IMG/VR virus record: IMGVR_UViG_3300008216_000009
Coordinates: 1 to 64,000 of that record
Source of the DNA: a virus
Direction: 5' to 3' (one strand)
DNA: 64,000 bases
Below are positions 25,625-33,699 of this stretch, piece by piece. Positions within the stretch are counted from its first letter, which is position 1. Each line of letters begins with the position of its first letter. Both the position numbers and the translations under genes were made by a program. A model generated the notes under the pieces. That model saw nothing but the letters and a program-made list of their open reading frames with translations. It was not told where the DNA came from and ran no database searches.

Positions 25625-25955
25625 CTCTAAATTTCTTAGGAAGTATTTGCTGCACCACAGTTAATTTTTCTTCAGTTCCTGCGGCACTAATGGCAATTCC
25701 CTTACTTACGCTGAGTAATTCTTCGTTTACTGCTAATAGCCGCATAGATACCTCTAGAATTCTGTCGTTTATGCTCAGTAAATTTAAAGTAATCCTCAAT
25801 ATTCTCCAATTTAACCAGGAAAGGAAAACCATGAGTATTAATTGGACAATAAGAACTGCTCCAATAATACTTGTATTTAGACTATCGATGGTCTTGTCAG
25901 TCCCTTCTTTTCTATTTGATCCCTGCAATAAATTGCTAGATCCTTTAACGACCAC
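25575..25955 (-). CDS. Single-span membrane protein with coiled coil
   Basis: 126 aa. One hydrophobic segment (about 30-52, IIGAVLIVQLILMVFLSWL) followed by a leucine-rich heptad region (55-90). The first start is a GTG and overlaps 25877-26161 by about 79 nt; an in-frame TTG ten codons later is possible. Function unknown. Confidence 0.68.
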   Translation of the reverse strand: MVVKGSSNLLQGSNRKEGTDKTIDSLNTSIIGAVLIVQLILMVFLSWLNWRILRITLNLLSINDRILEVSMRLLAVNEELLSVSKGIAISAAGTEEKLTVVQQILPKKFRDVEDKGGSQQDSDNYK

Positions 25956-26161
25956 AGGGGTTCTTTCCCAACATTAGCAATAACATCGTCATTGGCTTGC
26001 TCAAGATGTTGTGCTAGTACCCACATCGCTTTTGCCAGTTGTCGTTCACAGATAAGTTTTTGTTCCTCTTCTATCGTTTCTATGTCTTCATGCATTATGG
26101 ATGCATGGATTTCTTGTGGTGTCATTAAAAGATCAGCGAGGTTAACATTAAAATAATCCAT
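25877..26161 (-). CDS. Small helical phage protein
   Basis: 94 aa, acidic and helical (EDIETIEEEQKLICERQLAK). Its start abuts the stop of 26161-26382. No domain recognised. Confidence 0.72.
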   Translation of the reverse strand: MDYFNVNLADLLMTPQEIHASIMHEDIETIEEEQKLICERQLAKAMWVLAQHLEQANDDVIANVGKEPLWSLKDLAIYCRDQIEKKGLTRPSIV

Positions 26162-26382
26162 TATTTATTCGTCCTAATTTGATCTAGAAGCGCATTTAAC
26201 CGCTCTGCGGGATTTAAATCTTCTGGTTGTTTGGGATGGCCCACATGCCATCCATCGTGGATCTTGCAAGAATAAGGTGAAATAAAGTCTTTCTCTTTTA
26301 ATAAAGGATTCTTGTTATAAGAGTCAGCGTAATCCTTCGCTATTTTTTCTGTTGAATGTCTCTTTTTTGAGGAGCAATCCAC
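26161..26382 (-). CDS. Small phage protein of the WHVGHP-type
   Basis: 73 aa. YSCKIHDGWHVGHPKQ near 37-52 resembles the end of 18164-18436 and a common small phage family with a Cys/His knuckle. Start directly follows the MazG gene. Confidence 0.74.
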   Translation of the reverse strand: MDCSSKKRHSTEKIAKDYADSYNKNPLLKEKDFISPYSCKIHDGWHVGHPKQPEDLNPAERLNALLDQIRTNK

Positions 26383-26383
26383 A

Positions 26384-26749
26384 TCACACCACTTTATTAC
26401 CGTGTCTGTATGGACGAGTTTCGTTATAAGACATTTTTTCAGTTATGGCTTTTTCCAGGTCTAGTTTAAACTCCCCACACAGATCTGCTATACGTATAAC
26501 GACATCAGCAAGTTCTATAACAAATCCTTCGGGTTTCCCTTCCTGTGCCTCATACCACACATTATCTAGATGTTCCATTCCTGTCTCCCTGTATGCCTCC
26601 AGGGCTTCACTCACTTCACTGTGTATTAGAGCTAAAAGTTCGGGAATGTTTCTAGAGGAACTGGGCAACTCCGTTGAATCCCACCACCCCTTCTCTATGG
26701 CATTTTTATGGGATTTCTTTATGAGAGTTTTTATATCCATGTAAGCCAC
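26384..26749 (-). CDS. mazG: MazG-like nucleotide pyrophosphohydrolase
   Basis: 121 aa. Hydrolyses NTPs or dNTPs (possibly ppGpp) to monophosphates. The metal-binding EXXE (E45-E48 in HSEVSEALEAYR) and EXXD (E79-D82 in ELADVVIRIADL) motifs are intact, and the C-terminal KMSYNETRPYRHGNK is typical. MazG is frequent in phages, where it is thought to tune host nucleotide or alarmone pools. Confidence 0.9.
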   Translation of the reverse strand: MAYMDIKTLIKKSHKNAIEKGWWDSTELPSSSRNIPELLALIHSEVSEALEAYRETGMEHLDNVWYEAQEGKPEGFVIELADVVIRIADLCGEFKLDLEKAITEKMSYNETRPYRHGNKVV

Positions 26750-27267
26750 TGTTCTCTATTGCAAACTATTGGTCGGGCTTGCATAGTATCTTTATAGGCA
26801 TCTTTTATTGACAGACCTTCATTCTTATGAAGATACCAGACCACTGCTAGGGGTGCTCTTTCCATACCCATTGCACAATGGAGAACAACGCTTTGATCCG
26901 TATCATCAAGAATCTCACCGATCTTGTTGGAGATCTTACTTAACGTGTCTTTAAAATTAGATTCGTAGGGCTGCAATCCCATAATTATATCAGAGCCTAT
27001 GCCAATTTCCGGGGCTACAGTAATAACATAGTGATCCAGAGCTATTGCTTCACAGGCACCTTCCCAGTCCGTTATACCTATCCTAGGACGTACCCAGGAT
27101 ATCTCATCTGGATTAAAATCTTTGGGTATAGATCTACCGACCATCCTGCTGAGGCCCGGTTGACCGTTGCTTCCATGCAGCCTCAGTTTAGAGGGTTGGC
27201 TGTTTTTAAGTTGGGGCAGTGTTAATGGCATTTTTTCTTTCCGTGCTTCCTTTACCATATCCGCCAT
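26731..27267 (-). CDS. Dual-specificity-phosphatase-like protein, paralogue of 8977-9630
   Basis: 178 aa. HCAMGMERAP (His130, Cys131, Arg137) is a complete HCX5R phosphatase loop. The segment FNPDEISWVRPRIGITDWEG (51-70) matches FDPHEISWVLPNLGVTGAEG in the 8977-9630 product. Both probably hydrolyse phosphoester substrates in the host cytoplasm; the target is unknown. Overlaps the MazG gene by 19 nt. Confidence 0.82.
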   Translation of the reverse strand: MADMVKEARKEKMPLTLPQLKNSQPSKLRLHGSNGQPGLSRMVGRSIPKDFNPDEISWVRPRIGITDWEGACEAIALDHYVITVAPEIGIGSDIIMGLQPYESNFKDTLSKISNKIGEILDDTDQSVVLHCAMGMERAPLAVVWYLHKNEGLSIKDAYKDTMQARPIVCNREQWLTWI

Positions 27268-27270
27268 ATA

Positions 27271-27840
27271 TTAAATTCTTACATCTACATCGTGAGCTAC
27301 GTATCCGTTGGGAGTCCATTTGGTCCAGGTGCCATCACAGTACCTTTTAGTCCAGCCACCCTCAGGGTTTCTTACGCTCTTAATCTTTTTGCCACCACAG
27401 TTGTATGAGCATCCTTCTTCGACAGCCCATTCACCCATCTCGCCTTTAGAACCGCCCATATACCATCGGGCATGCCCCTCGTCTATGAGAGCCTTGTTCA
27501 CATTCAAGCCTTCACCCGTGTTGGAGTTGATCCAGATCTCACCCAGGATTCGTCCAAATTTCCCCTTGCCATGTTTTGAAGTCTTGAGGATTACGTCCTT
27601 CTTGCCTCGCTTCTTGGGGAGCACATTAGCCGAAGCTATGAGTTCTTTGATCCTGTATTTCGCAGCCAGCCCCAGAACCTTTTCCTTCTTATTAGAGGTA
27701 AAGCTCTCAGGGGTATCTAACCCAAGAAGGCGAATGCGCTCTTCGTATATTATCTTGAAGCCCATGTCGATTCGAGCATCGACGGTATCACCATCAACTA
27801 TCCTCGTAATCACCACTGGAAACTGGAAACTGGGTCCCAT
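27271..27840 (-). CDS. Thermonuclease-like (SNase-family) nuclease
   Basis: 189 aa from ATG 27840 (MGPSFQF), behind GAGGAG. IVDGDTVDARID (14-25), RLLGLDTPE (37-45) and KFGRILGEIW carry the calcium and catalytic residues of staphylococcal nuclease (Asp18, Arg37, Asp42, Thr43, Glu45 and the later Arg). The C-terminal 45 residues (CSYNCGGKKIKS to the end) add a Cys-containing basic extension. No signal peptide, so it acts inside the cell, perhaps on host DNA or RNA. Confidence 0.87.
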   Translation of the reverse strand: MGPSFQFPVVITRIVDGDTVDARIDMGFKIIYEERIRLLGLDTPESFTSNKKEKVLGLAAKYRIKELIASANVLPKKRGKKDVILKTSKHGKGKFGRILGEIWINSNTGEGLNVNKALIDEGHARWYMGGSKGEMGEWAVEEGCSYNCGGKKIKSVRNPEGGWTKRYCDGTWTKWTPNGYVAHDVDVRI

Positions 27841-27863
27841 GGATGCGTCTCCTCTCAAAAGAA

Positions 27864-27892
27864 ATTATATGCGTTACTTCTATACATGTCAA
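27864..27892 (-). promoter_or_regulatory. Sigma70-type promoter
   Basis: -35 TTGACA (27887-27892), 17-bp spacer, -10 TATAAT (27864-27869); drives the nuclease and probably the genes beyond. Confidence 0.88.
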
Positions 27893-27913
27893 GTACCTGC
27901 CATATTGCTACAG

Positions 27914-28882
27914 TTATCTGCTATTTAAAAATGTGGTAGTTAATTTGACATATTTCTTGTCTAGTCCTGATATGTTTTTGTAGTCATCCAACGATGTAAT
28001 CAACGTTTGTTTGTCTAGGGTGGTTACACTATAGTATTTCTGAATGGCTGCGATCCATTTACCAGAAATATTATTGGAATTCTGATTAGAGTTTATATAT
28101 TTTCTGTACTGGTCTTCAAGCTGATCTGGAACGTAAACAACAGTATTCGTGCCGTCTCTTGAAGCACATAATCTACATAACCATCTAATATTAAGTGGCT
28201 GAGTGTAGTCAGTATGGATAGCTTGAGTTTTGGGAGCGGCACATACTTCGCAGGGTTGTCTTATTAACACACCATCTTTGATGGCTTTAAAGACTTTGTA
28301 GTATGCCCTGCGTCGTTCCGGGTGCTTATTTATGAGAGCCTTGACTATTTTCTTATGTTTTTCTCTCCCGTGTTGAGTCTTGTTGTAATCTCTCTGCCAG
28401 TCGGACCTGCAGACAAGACATCTATGTTCATATCCCGAAGGAGATCGTTTACTTCGTGTGAACTCAGATAGGTTTTTAAATTTGTTGCAGGTTTTGCAAC
28501 GGTATTTATACCCTTCAACCCTATTGTCCTTTTTGTGTGAGTGTTTCCGGCATGCACTCGCATTTTTGGTTATCTCTACCTCACAAATTGGGCAACTTTT
28601 AACTACGTGGCCCGTTCTTTTATGGCGTATTTCACCTATCTCATCGAGTATTTGAGAGACTCTCTGCCTGGTGACACCAACTAATTTGCTGAGTTCTGAG
28701 GTGTTGATCTTTTTTAAATTGGTATTGAGTTCGAGATACTGTTGTATGGTTTCTTTAGGAGTCCCGCCTAGGGAATATTTATAGTGCTCAGTGGTAGGCG
28801 GAATAGATAAATCTGATTTTTGATTCTGGACTTGCTGGAGACCCAGTGGGTTTGTATTAGGTTGTTTTGAGGTATTAATCAT
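27914..28882 (-). CDS. HTH and multi-zinc-finger protein, degenerate HNH-like
   Basis: 322 aa. An HTH (TSELSKLVGVTRQRVSQILDE, first 20 residues) near 60-81 is followed by CPIC...C-x-KH, YRCKTCNKFKNLSEF and HRCLVCRSDWQRDY knuckles, then PCEVCAAPKTQAIHTDYTQP with WLCRLC. That last part has the layout of phage HNH endonucleases, but key His residues are missing. Likely a DNA-binding regulator derived from a homing-type nuclease. It is the first leftward gene at the direction switch. Confidence 0.75.
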   Translation of the reverse strand: MINTSKQPNTNPLGLQQVQNQKSDLSIPPTTEHYKYSLGGTPKETIQQYLELNTNLKKINTSELSKLVGVTRQRVSQILDEIGEIRHKRTGHVVKSCPICEVEITKNASACRKHSHKKDNRVEGYKYRCKTCNKFKNLSEFTRSKRSPSGYEHRCLVCRSDWQRDYNKTQHGREKHKKIVKALINKHPERRRAYYKVFKAIKDGVLIRQPCEVCAAPKTQAIHTDYTQPLNIRWLCRLCASRDGTNTVVYVPDQLEDQYRKYINSNQNSNNISGKWIAAIQKYYSVTTLDKQTLITSLDDYKNISGLDKKYVKLTTTFLNSR

Positions 28883-28926
28883 GTGTCGTATCCAGGTTTA
28901 CTAGGCTACTAGGCAATTTTTACAGC

Positions 28927-28955
28927 ATTATACCTGACATCAAGACAAATGTAAA
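28927..28955 (-). promoter_or_regulatory. Leftward promoter at the switch region
   Basis: -35 TTTACA (28950-28955), 17-bp spacer, -10 TATAAT (28927-28932). Confidence 0.85.
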
Positions 28956-28968
28956 CTAAAATCCGTGA

Positions 28969-28997
28969 TTTACTCTTTTTGTTGATTATGGTATACT
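28969..28997 (+). promoter_or_regulatory. Rightward promoter at the switch region
   Basis: -35 TTTACT (28969-28974), 17-bp spacer, -10 TATACT (28992-28997), back to back with the leftward promoter. Two GGAATTC boxes (29020-29026, 29034-29040) lie just downstream and could be operator half-sites. Confidence 0.83.
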
Positions 28998-29169
28998 GCT
29001 AGTAGAAATCTTTAATTCTGGAATTCAAAAATCGGAATTCGTACCTAAACAATAATCCAACATTTCGGTAAATACACTGTATATATATTTAAAATAAGAG
29101 GAAATACTTATAGATACAATAGACATGTATAATGGTTGATAGAATTAGGTATGTGTCAAGGAGTGGCGT

Positions 29170-29382
29170 GTGACTATAATAATTGCCGAACAGATCGAGG
29201 ATGGGGAGAAACAGGAATGTTGCCCTATATGTGGATCTCTTGGGGTAGTTCATTTCGAGGATACCTCTACCATCCCAGATATGCAGCATAGATGCCTCAG
29301 GTGCAATGGAGGGTGGGATGGATGTGTGGTTAGTAACAGCAACACTCTTGCAGAGAGGCTATCAAACTCAGAACAGAAGTAA
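29170..29382 (+). CDS. Zinc-ribbon phage protein
   Basis: 70 aa starting at GTG 29170 behind AAGGAG. CCPIC (17-21) and CLRC (42-45) form a zinc ribbon. First rightward gene after the switch, with a leader of about 165 nt. Function unknown; position suggests an early regulator. Confidence 0.76.
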   Translation: MTIIIAEQIEDGEKQECCPICGSLGVVHFEDTSTIPDMQHRCLRCNGGWDGCVVSNSNTLAERLSNSEQK

Positions 29383-29390
29383 TTTTTTCA

Positions 29391-29645
29391 ATGAAAGATG
29401 ATCAGAGGGGACGTAAATTCAGGAGAATGCCCGAAATATCCTATGGCAAATGTATTCGTAAGGAGTGTAGATCGGTATCGGATCTGGCGGACGGTCTATG
29501 CATGGTCTGTTGGGATCGTACATCTTACAAGTGTGATCTGTACGAGGAGGGTGAGGATTTTATAGGGGAGGTTGAGGACTCTGAAAATGAACCTGGAGAA
29601 CAGAGAACTGGAAATAAGAGCCATATGAGTAATTTTCGATATTGA
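29391..29645 (+). CDS. Cys-rich phage protein
   Basis: 84 aa. Basic N-terminus, CIRKEC and CMVCW about 15 residues apart, then a strongly acidic tail. Probable zinc site. Function unknown. Confidence 0.74.
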   Translation: MKDDQRGRKFRRMPEISYGKCIRKECRSVSDLADGLCMVCWDRTSYKCDLYEEGEDFIGEVEDSENEPGEQRTGNKSHMSNFRY

Positions 29646-29665
29646 ACTATTTTCCATATATGTGC

Positions 29666-29694
29666 TTTACATCCCTTCTGTCTTATGGTATACT
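29666..29694 (+). promoter_or_regulatory. Sigma70-type promoter
   Basis: -35 TTTACA (29666-29671), 17-bp spacer, -10 TATACT (29689-29694); drives the AAA+ operon. Confidence 0.87.
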
Positions 29695-29731
29695 ACTAGC
29701 AGATTAAGAAAAGGAAGAAGGAGTAAGGCTA

Positions 29732-31303
29732 ATGTTTGCAGAAGATCTGAAATCGTACATAAAGGCGGGTCAGCCTTTAATCTATGTGACTGCTCTAGAA
29801 TTGCCCCGTGCGGCTTACAGCATTGAGACAATATGCAAGTCGTTGAATGGGGAAGGGTATCCTTTCCATGAGTGGAAGGTAACCACTGGTTGGGACGGCA
29901 CGGGGTCTGGTGACGATCCCGCTGAAGTTTTCGACTGGATAGACAAGTTTGACGACAACAGTGTGTGCTTGCTGTACAACTTTCATGGGTTTATCGGTGA
30001 GAATCCCGATATGCCTACAGTACAGAATTTCATTGATGGCTATGCACGATGGAAGGGGATTCGTCCTCGCACCGTGATAGTTCTGTCTCCCATATACAAA
30101 GTTGCCCCGGAGTTTGAGCGGCTTTTCCTGTCTGTTCCTTACGAACTTCCCACTCCTGTTCAGATTGAAGAGATAGTGGATGTGGTAACTAATGAATGGG
30201 TAGAACAGGGATTGTTCTCAGGGTGGGAGTCCGATGATGATAAGAGGCGTGTCATAGCCAATGCTGGAGGTATGACTGAGAATGAGGTTGAGAACGCACT
30301 AGCCTTATCGATGATAAAGACAAAGACATCTGTTGATCCTAAAATCATTATGTCCGAGAAGGCTAAGATTTTAGAGAGTTCTGGTGTATTGGAGTACACT
30401 CCCTTTGATGGAGATATGTCTTCTGTGGGTGGTCTGCAACTCCTCAAAGAGTGGCTGATTAGGCGTAAGAATGTAATATTTGACCCACGGTCAAAAGATT
30501 TTGGAATAGCTAACCCCAAGGGAGTTTTTCTTCTTGGCCCTCCAGGAACAGGCAAGAGCCTTACGGCAAAATGTATTGCCCAGGAATTCGGTTTACCTTT
30601 GATCAAGTTCGATATGAGCAAGGTCTTCAGTAAGTTTGTAGGCTCAAGCGAAGAGCGCATGAGGATGGTATTTAATCAGATAGAGAGTCTTGCCCCTGCA
30701 GTGTTGTGGGTGGATGAGATTGAAAAGGCAATGGCAGGTGCAAGTGGTGGCGGAGAACAGGACTCTGGCGTAAGCAAGCGTGTTTACGGACAGATGATTA
30801 CCTGGATGGAAGAACGCTCCAAGGACAAGCTGATTTATATAGTGGCTACTGCTAACAGCATACAGGGGCTTCCTGCTCCACTTCTCAGGCGGTTCGATGA
30901 AGTCTTCTGGGCCGACCTCCCTACACAGGCCAACAGAGAAGAAATCTTAGAGATTCATCTGACAAAGCGTGGCAAGGAAATGCCCTCTAAGTCCAGTGTG
31001 GGTAAAGTAGTTAGTCTTATGCAGGGTTTTTCCGGGGCCGAGATTGAGAAGGTCGTGGATGCTGCTCTAGTTGATGCATTTGCAGACGATCCAGATAGCC
31101 CTATTTTAAAAGGCAATCATTTAGAGGTAGCTGCATCAGCCATAGTGCCTCAGGCTAGGTTAAACCGTGAGGAAATAGAATCTTCTCGGACATGGGCATT
31201 CGGCAGGTGCAAAGAGGCTCAAGAAGGAGAGCCAGTACGTTTGGACAACATCAATATAGATAAAATGAATCTTATGGCAAGCCGTAGGGTGAGTTTGAAC
31301 TAG
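29732..31303 (+). CDS. ycf46: Ycf46-like AAA+ ATPase
   Basis: 523 aa. An N-terminal domain (1-200) typical of Ycf46 proteins precedes one AAA+ module: Walker A GPPGTGKS (269-276), Walker B VLWVDEIEK (324-332), and a second region of homology ending LLRRFDEVFWADLP. Ycf46 is a conserved cyanobacterial/plastid ATPase of poorly known function, structurally close to FtsH/p97-type unfoldases. Start behind GGAGTAAGG. It heads the 29.7-33.1 kb operon with DUF3150-like, SWIM, DUF1257-like and DUF2997-like genes, suggesting one energy-dependent complex (inference). Confidence 0.9.
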   Translation: MFAEDLKSYIKAGQPLIYVTALELPRAAYSIETICKSLNGEGYPFHEWKVTTGWDGTGSGDDPAEVFDWIDKFDDNSVCLLYNFHGFIGENPDMPTVQNFIDGYARWKGIRPRTVIVLSPIYKVAPEFERLFLSVPYELPTPVQIEEIVDVVTNEWVEQGLFSGWESDDDKRRVIANAGGMTENEVENALALSMIKTKTSVDPKIIMSEKAKILESSGVLEYTPFDGDMSSVGGLQLLKEWLIRRKNVIFDPRSKDFGIANPKGVFLLGPPGTGKSLTAKCIAQEFGLPLIKFDMSKVFSKFVGSSEERMRMVFNQIESLAPAVLWVDEIEKAMAGASGGGEQDSGVSKRVYGQMITWMEERSKDKLIYIVATANSIQGLPAPLLRRFDEVFWADLPTQANREEILEIHLTKRGKEMPSKSSVGKVVSLMQGFSGAEIEKVVDAALVDAFADDPDSPILKGNHLEVAASAIVPQARLNREEIESSRTWAFGRCKEAQEGEPVRLDNINIDKMNLMASRRVSLN

Positions 31304-31313
31304 GATGATGTGC

Positions 31314-31342
31314 TTGACGTATTATCTAAATTAAGGTAAAAT
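31314..31342 (+). promoter_or_regulatory. Sigma70-type promoter
   Basis: -35 TTGACG (31314-31319), 17-bp spacer, -10 TAAAAT (31337-31342). Confidence 0.82.
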
Positions 31343-31373
31343 ATAGGAAATAAAGAAAAGGAAGGGATTAGGA

Positions 31374-32225
31374 ATGGTTTTAACATCGGTTTCGGTTAAC
31401 GGTACGGGCGAATCAAGGGAGCTTGGGGGTATATGGAATAAGGGAATTCTTTGCCGCATACAGGGCGGCATTTGGTCCATGGAAGCCCGCCTTGATCCTG
31501 GAGACTTAAATATGCGGGGAGAAGAGCTTCCAGATTTTGTGAGGCTTGGATCAAAGCGACTACTTCCCAGCAAGGTCAAGCACGACTTTCTGAATACGAT
31601 TGGCAGGGCACGTAATGCTGCTGATCGCTATGGGTTTCCATTTTTCATAGGTGGCACCTCTTTCATACCATTCGAGAATTTTGATCTGCTGAAAGAGGCC
31701 ATAGAGAAAGAACGAACGACTTTTTTTGAGCATGTTGATAAGTTCATAAGTAGGTATGAAGATCATCGAAACGAGTATCTGGAAGCGTATCCTCAACATG
31801 CAGGTTCTCTGGCTATGCACTATCCAGATGTTGATTTTGTTCGGAGTAAGTTCAAGTTTGAGACAATCTACTATGCTGCGAACATTGGGAGTGTTATGGG
31901 GGCCGATGGCACGGCAGAGGATATGTATCTGTCTTGGGCCGTAAATTCAATGAACACTCTTAGGGCTGAAGCACGTCAGATAGCCGATAGAATAATAGAG
32001 GCGGATGCGAACGGCGGTAAGATAGATGGTCGTAATATGCGTCCCGTCCAGGGTCTGAGAGATAGAGTATCTGCAATGGATCTGTTGGAAGATCCTGATC
32101 TTAAGAGAGCAATCTTAGCATTGTCAGTGTCTCCTCCTGAGGGCATGAAGGAATATGCCAAAGAGTTGAAGGATGCTGCTGTGGATGTAAATCCTCTGTT
32201 TGTTAGAAGGATTTTAATAGATTAA
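31374..32225 (+). CDS. DUF3150-like protein
   Basis: 283 aa. Opening WNKGILCRIQGGIWSMEARL, LGSKRLLPS and ADRYGFPFFIGGTSFIP segments follow the DUF3150 pattern of phage and plasmid proteins often found beside AAA+ ATPases; that assignment is from memory of the pattern. Mostly helical. Ends FVRRILID, almost the same as the end of the next gene (FIRRILID). Confidence 0.68.
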   Translation: MVLTSVSVNGTGESRELGGIWNKGILCRIQGGIWSMEARLDPGDLNMRGEELPDFVRLGSKRLLPSKVKHDFLNTIGRARNAADRYGFPFFIGGTSFIPFENFDLLKEAIEKERTTFFEHVDKFISRYEDHRNEYLEAYPQHAGSLAMHYPDVDFVRSKFKFETIYYAANIGSVMGADGTAEDMYLSWAVNSMNTLRAEARQIADRIIEADANGGKIDGRNMRPVQGLRDRVSAMDLLEDPDLKRAILALSVSPPEGMKEYAKELKDAAVDVNPLFVRRILID

Positions 32226-32235
32226 AAAGGGAGAC

Positions 32236-32493
32236 ATGATGGGAAAGGCTATACAAGAAATTCAAAGTCAGAACGGCAACGGTACATATAACATAGTTCT
32301 TGGTAAGGATTATCGAATCTATTGCACATGCAAGGCTTGGCAGTTCAGTAGGCCACCGATCAAAGAGTGCAAGCACCTACGAGAGCTATTCGATGTAGCT
32401 ATTGAGGGACAGAGCGTTATGGTGGCCCTCCAGAAGCCGAAAGAGCCAAAGAGAAACGAGGGAATGTTCATCCGTAGGATTCTCATAGATTAA
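32236..32493 (+). CDS. SWIM zinc-finger protein
   Basis: 85 aa. Cys30-x-Cys32 and Cys45-x-His47 (CTCKAWQ ... ECKHL) form a SWIM zinc finger, a module for DNA or protein contacts. Gly/Asn-rich start and a FIRRILID end matching the preceding protein. GGGAG precedes two adjacent ATGs; the first is used here. Confidence 0.83.
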   Translation: MMGKAIQEIQSQNGNGTYNIVLGKDYRIYCTCKAWQFSRPPIKECKHLRELFDVAIEGQSVMVALQKPKEPKRNEGMFIRRILID

Positions 32494-32510
32494 TAAAAAA
32501 ATTGAAGTGC

Positions 32511-32539
32511 TTGACTTGTATAGATATTTCCTATATAAT
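32511..32539 (+). promoter_or_regulatory. Sigma70-type promoter
   Basis: -35 TTGACT (32511-32516), 17-bp spacer, -10 TATAAT (32534-32539). Confidence 0.87.
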
Positions 32540-32566
32540 GGGAACAAAGAAAAGGAAGTTTAGAAA

Positions 32567-32875
32567 ATGCCGTGCTACATAACATATCGAACTTACACAA
32601 CTATTAAGGATTCTGATTACGTTTCATTTTTGGATGCTGTCAGGTCTCTTGGTTACCAAGTGTCCACACTAGGATCGGTTATTGAGATAGATGGTGGTCG
32701 TGTAACTCTTAATCAATCGGGTGGCGGGTATGAGCTTGTTGGAGATAGAACTTTATGCGGTAAGTTTTTGCAGGAGCATAAACTCCGTAAGGCCGAAAAG
32801 GACGCAAGAAAGAAGGGTCAACGCACTAAGAGGTTGGTCAAGGCTAATGGTGATATAGCATTGGAGATTGCATAA
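32567..32875 (+). CDS. DUF1257/Ycf35-like protein
   Basis: 102 aa. Opening (ITYRTYTTIKDSDYVSFLDA then VRSLGYQV) and the following beta segments fit the DUF1257 (Ycf35) family, small proteins of unknown function in cyanobacteria, plastids and phages. A basic C-terminal tail is present. Overlaps the next gene by one base. Confidence 0.7.
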   Translation: MPCYITYRTYTTIKDSDYVSFLDAVRSLGYQVSTLGSVIEIDGGRVTLNQSGGGYELVGDRTLCGKFLQEHKLRKAEKDARKKGQRTKRLVKANGDIALEIA

Positions 32876-33069
32876 TGGCAAATAAGAAATTGATTTTGAC
32901 ATTCTCAGCTTCTGGTACTGAAATAACGGCGGAGCTTGAGGGGTTCCCTCCTGGGGCTACTGCTGAGAAAGAGGCGGATAAGTACCTAAAGGGTATAGCT
33001 GTTAAGGATAAGGTCGGACATCGCCCGCACAAACATACAAAGGAAGGTCAGGTAGTCTACACAGGCTAG
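32875..33069 (+). CDS. DUF2997-like protein
   Basis: 64 aa. KLILTFSASGTEITAELEGF is the beta-hairpin start of DUF2997 proteins, which commonly neighbour DUF1257 genes; pairing with the preceding gene supports the call. Lys/His-rich C-terminus. Confidence 0.68.
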   Translation: MANKKLILTFSASGTEITAELEGFPPGATAEKEADKYLKGIAVKDKVGHRPHKHTKEGQVVYTG

Positions 33070-33071
33070 TT

Positions 33072-33689
33072 ATGAATACTTTTAATGACAAAAACATAGA
33101 GCATTCACGTTCGAAGACTCAGAAGCTGCATCCCAAGGAAACGTCTGCTTCAGCGGTTGATACGTGGTCTGGGATATCTTTTGTCAGTACGCCCACCTCT
33201 GAGACTATTCCAGCCAAATGGGTATTCGTCTTTTTTGATTTACCTAGTGAGGAGTTTACTAGACGAGTAGCCTTACATAGGCAGTTCCGTAAGGTCGGTT
33301 TGGCAATGCATTCTCAGAGTGTTTACTTTATGCCGTATAGCCGACTGGCCTATAAAGCTGTTAGTGGCATAGATGAGAGCCTCATGGTGATAAGGGCAAA
33401 TATTGAAGACAATAAATCAGTCCTTCTCGTTGGTTTGTATCAAAGGCTTATAGAGTCTCTGTTTCTAGAGGTTGAGAATAAGGTAGAGGAGCTTGCAGAG
33501 GCTAAGGCCGATTCTGATAATACTCGTGGATATACAAAGAGGTATAAGAAAATGTTGGAGCGTCTTGACGATCTAAAATCTGTTGTCAAGTCTGTCCCAT
33601 CTGATTCATATACACAACGCATCAAATTATTGGAGTTAATGGTAGAAGAGATTGATGAAAGAGCACCCGGGGTGGGAGTTAGTTATTAA
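33072..33689 (+). CDS. Possible ChrB/PaaX/Cas2-like ferredoxin-fold protein
   Basis: 205 aa. After a 45-residue polar N-terminus, KWVFVFFDLPSEEFTRRVAL, FRKVGLAMHSQSVYFMP follow the beta-alpha-beta layout of ChrB N-terminal, PaaX C-terminal and Cas2 domains (a hydrophobic strand, DLP turn, helix, S-x-Y-x-x-P strand). The C-terminal 90 residues are helical. There is no CRISPR array nearby. Assignment is by pattern only. Confidence 0.5.
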   Translation: MNTFNDKNIEHSRSKTQKLHPKETSASAVDTWSGISFVSTPTSETIPAKWVFVFFDLPSEEFTRRVALHRQFRKVGLAMHSQSVYFMPYSRLAYKAVSGIDESLMVIRANIEDNKSVLLVGLYQRLIESLFLEVENKVEELAEAKADSDNTRGYTKRYKKMLERLDDLKSVVKSVPSDSYTQRIKLLELMVEEIDERAPGVGVSY

Positions 33690-33699
33690 GGAGAATTGA

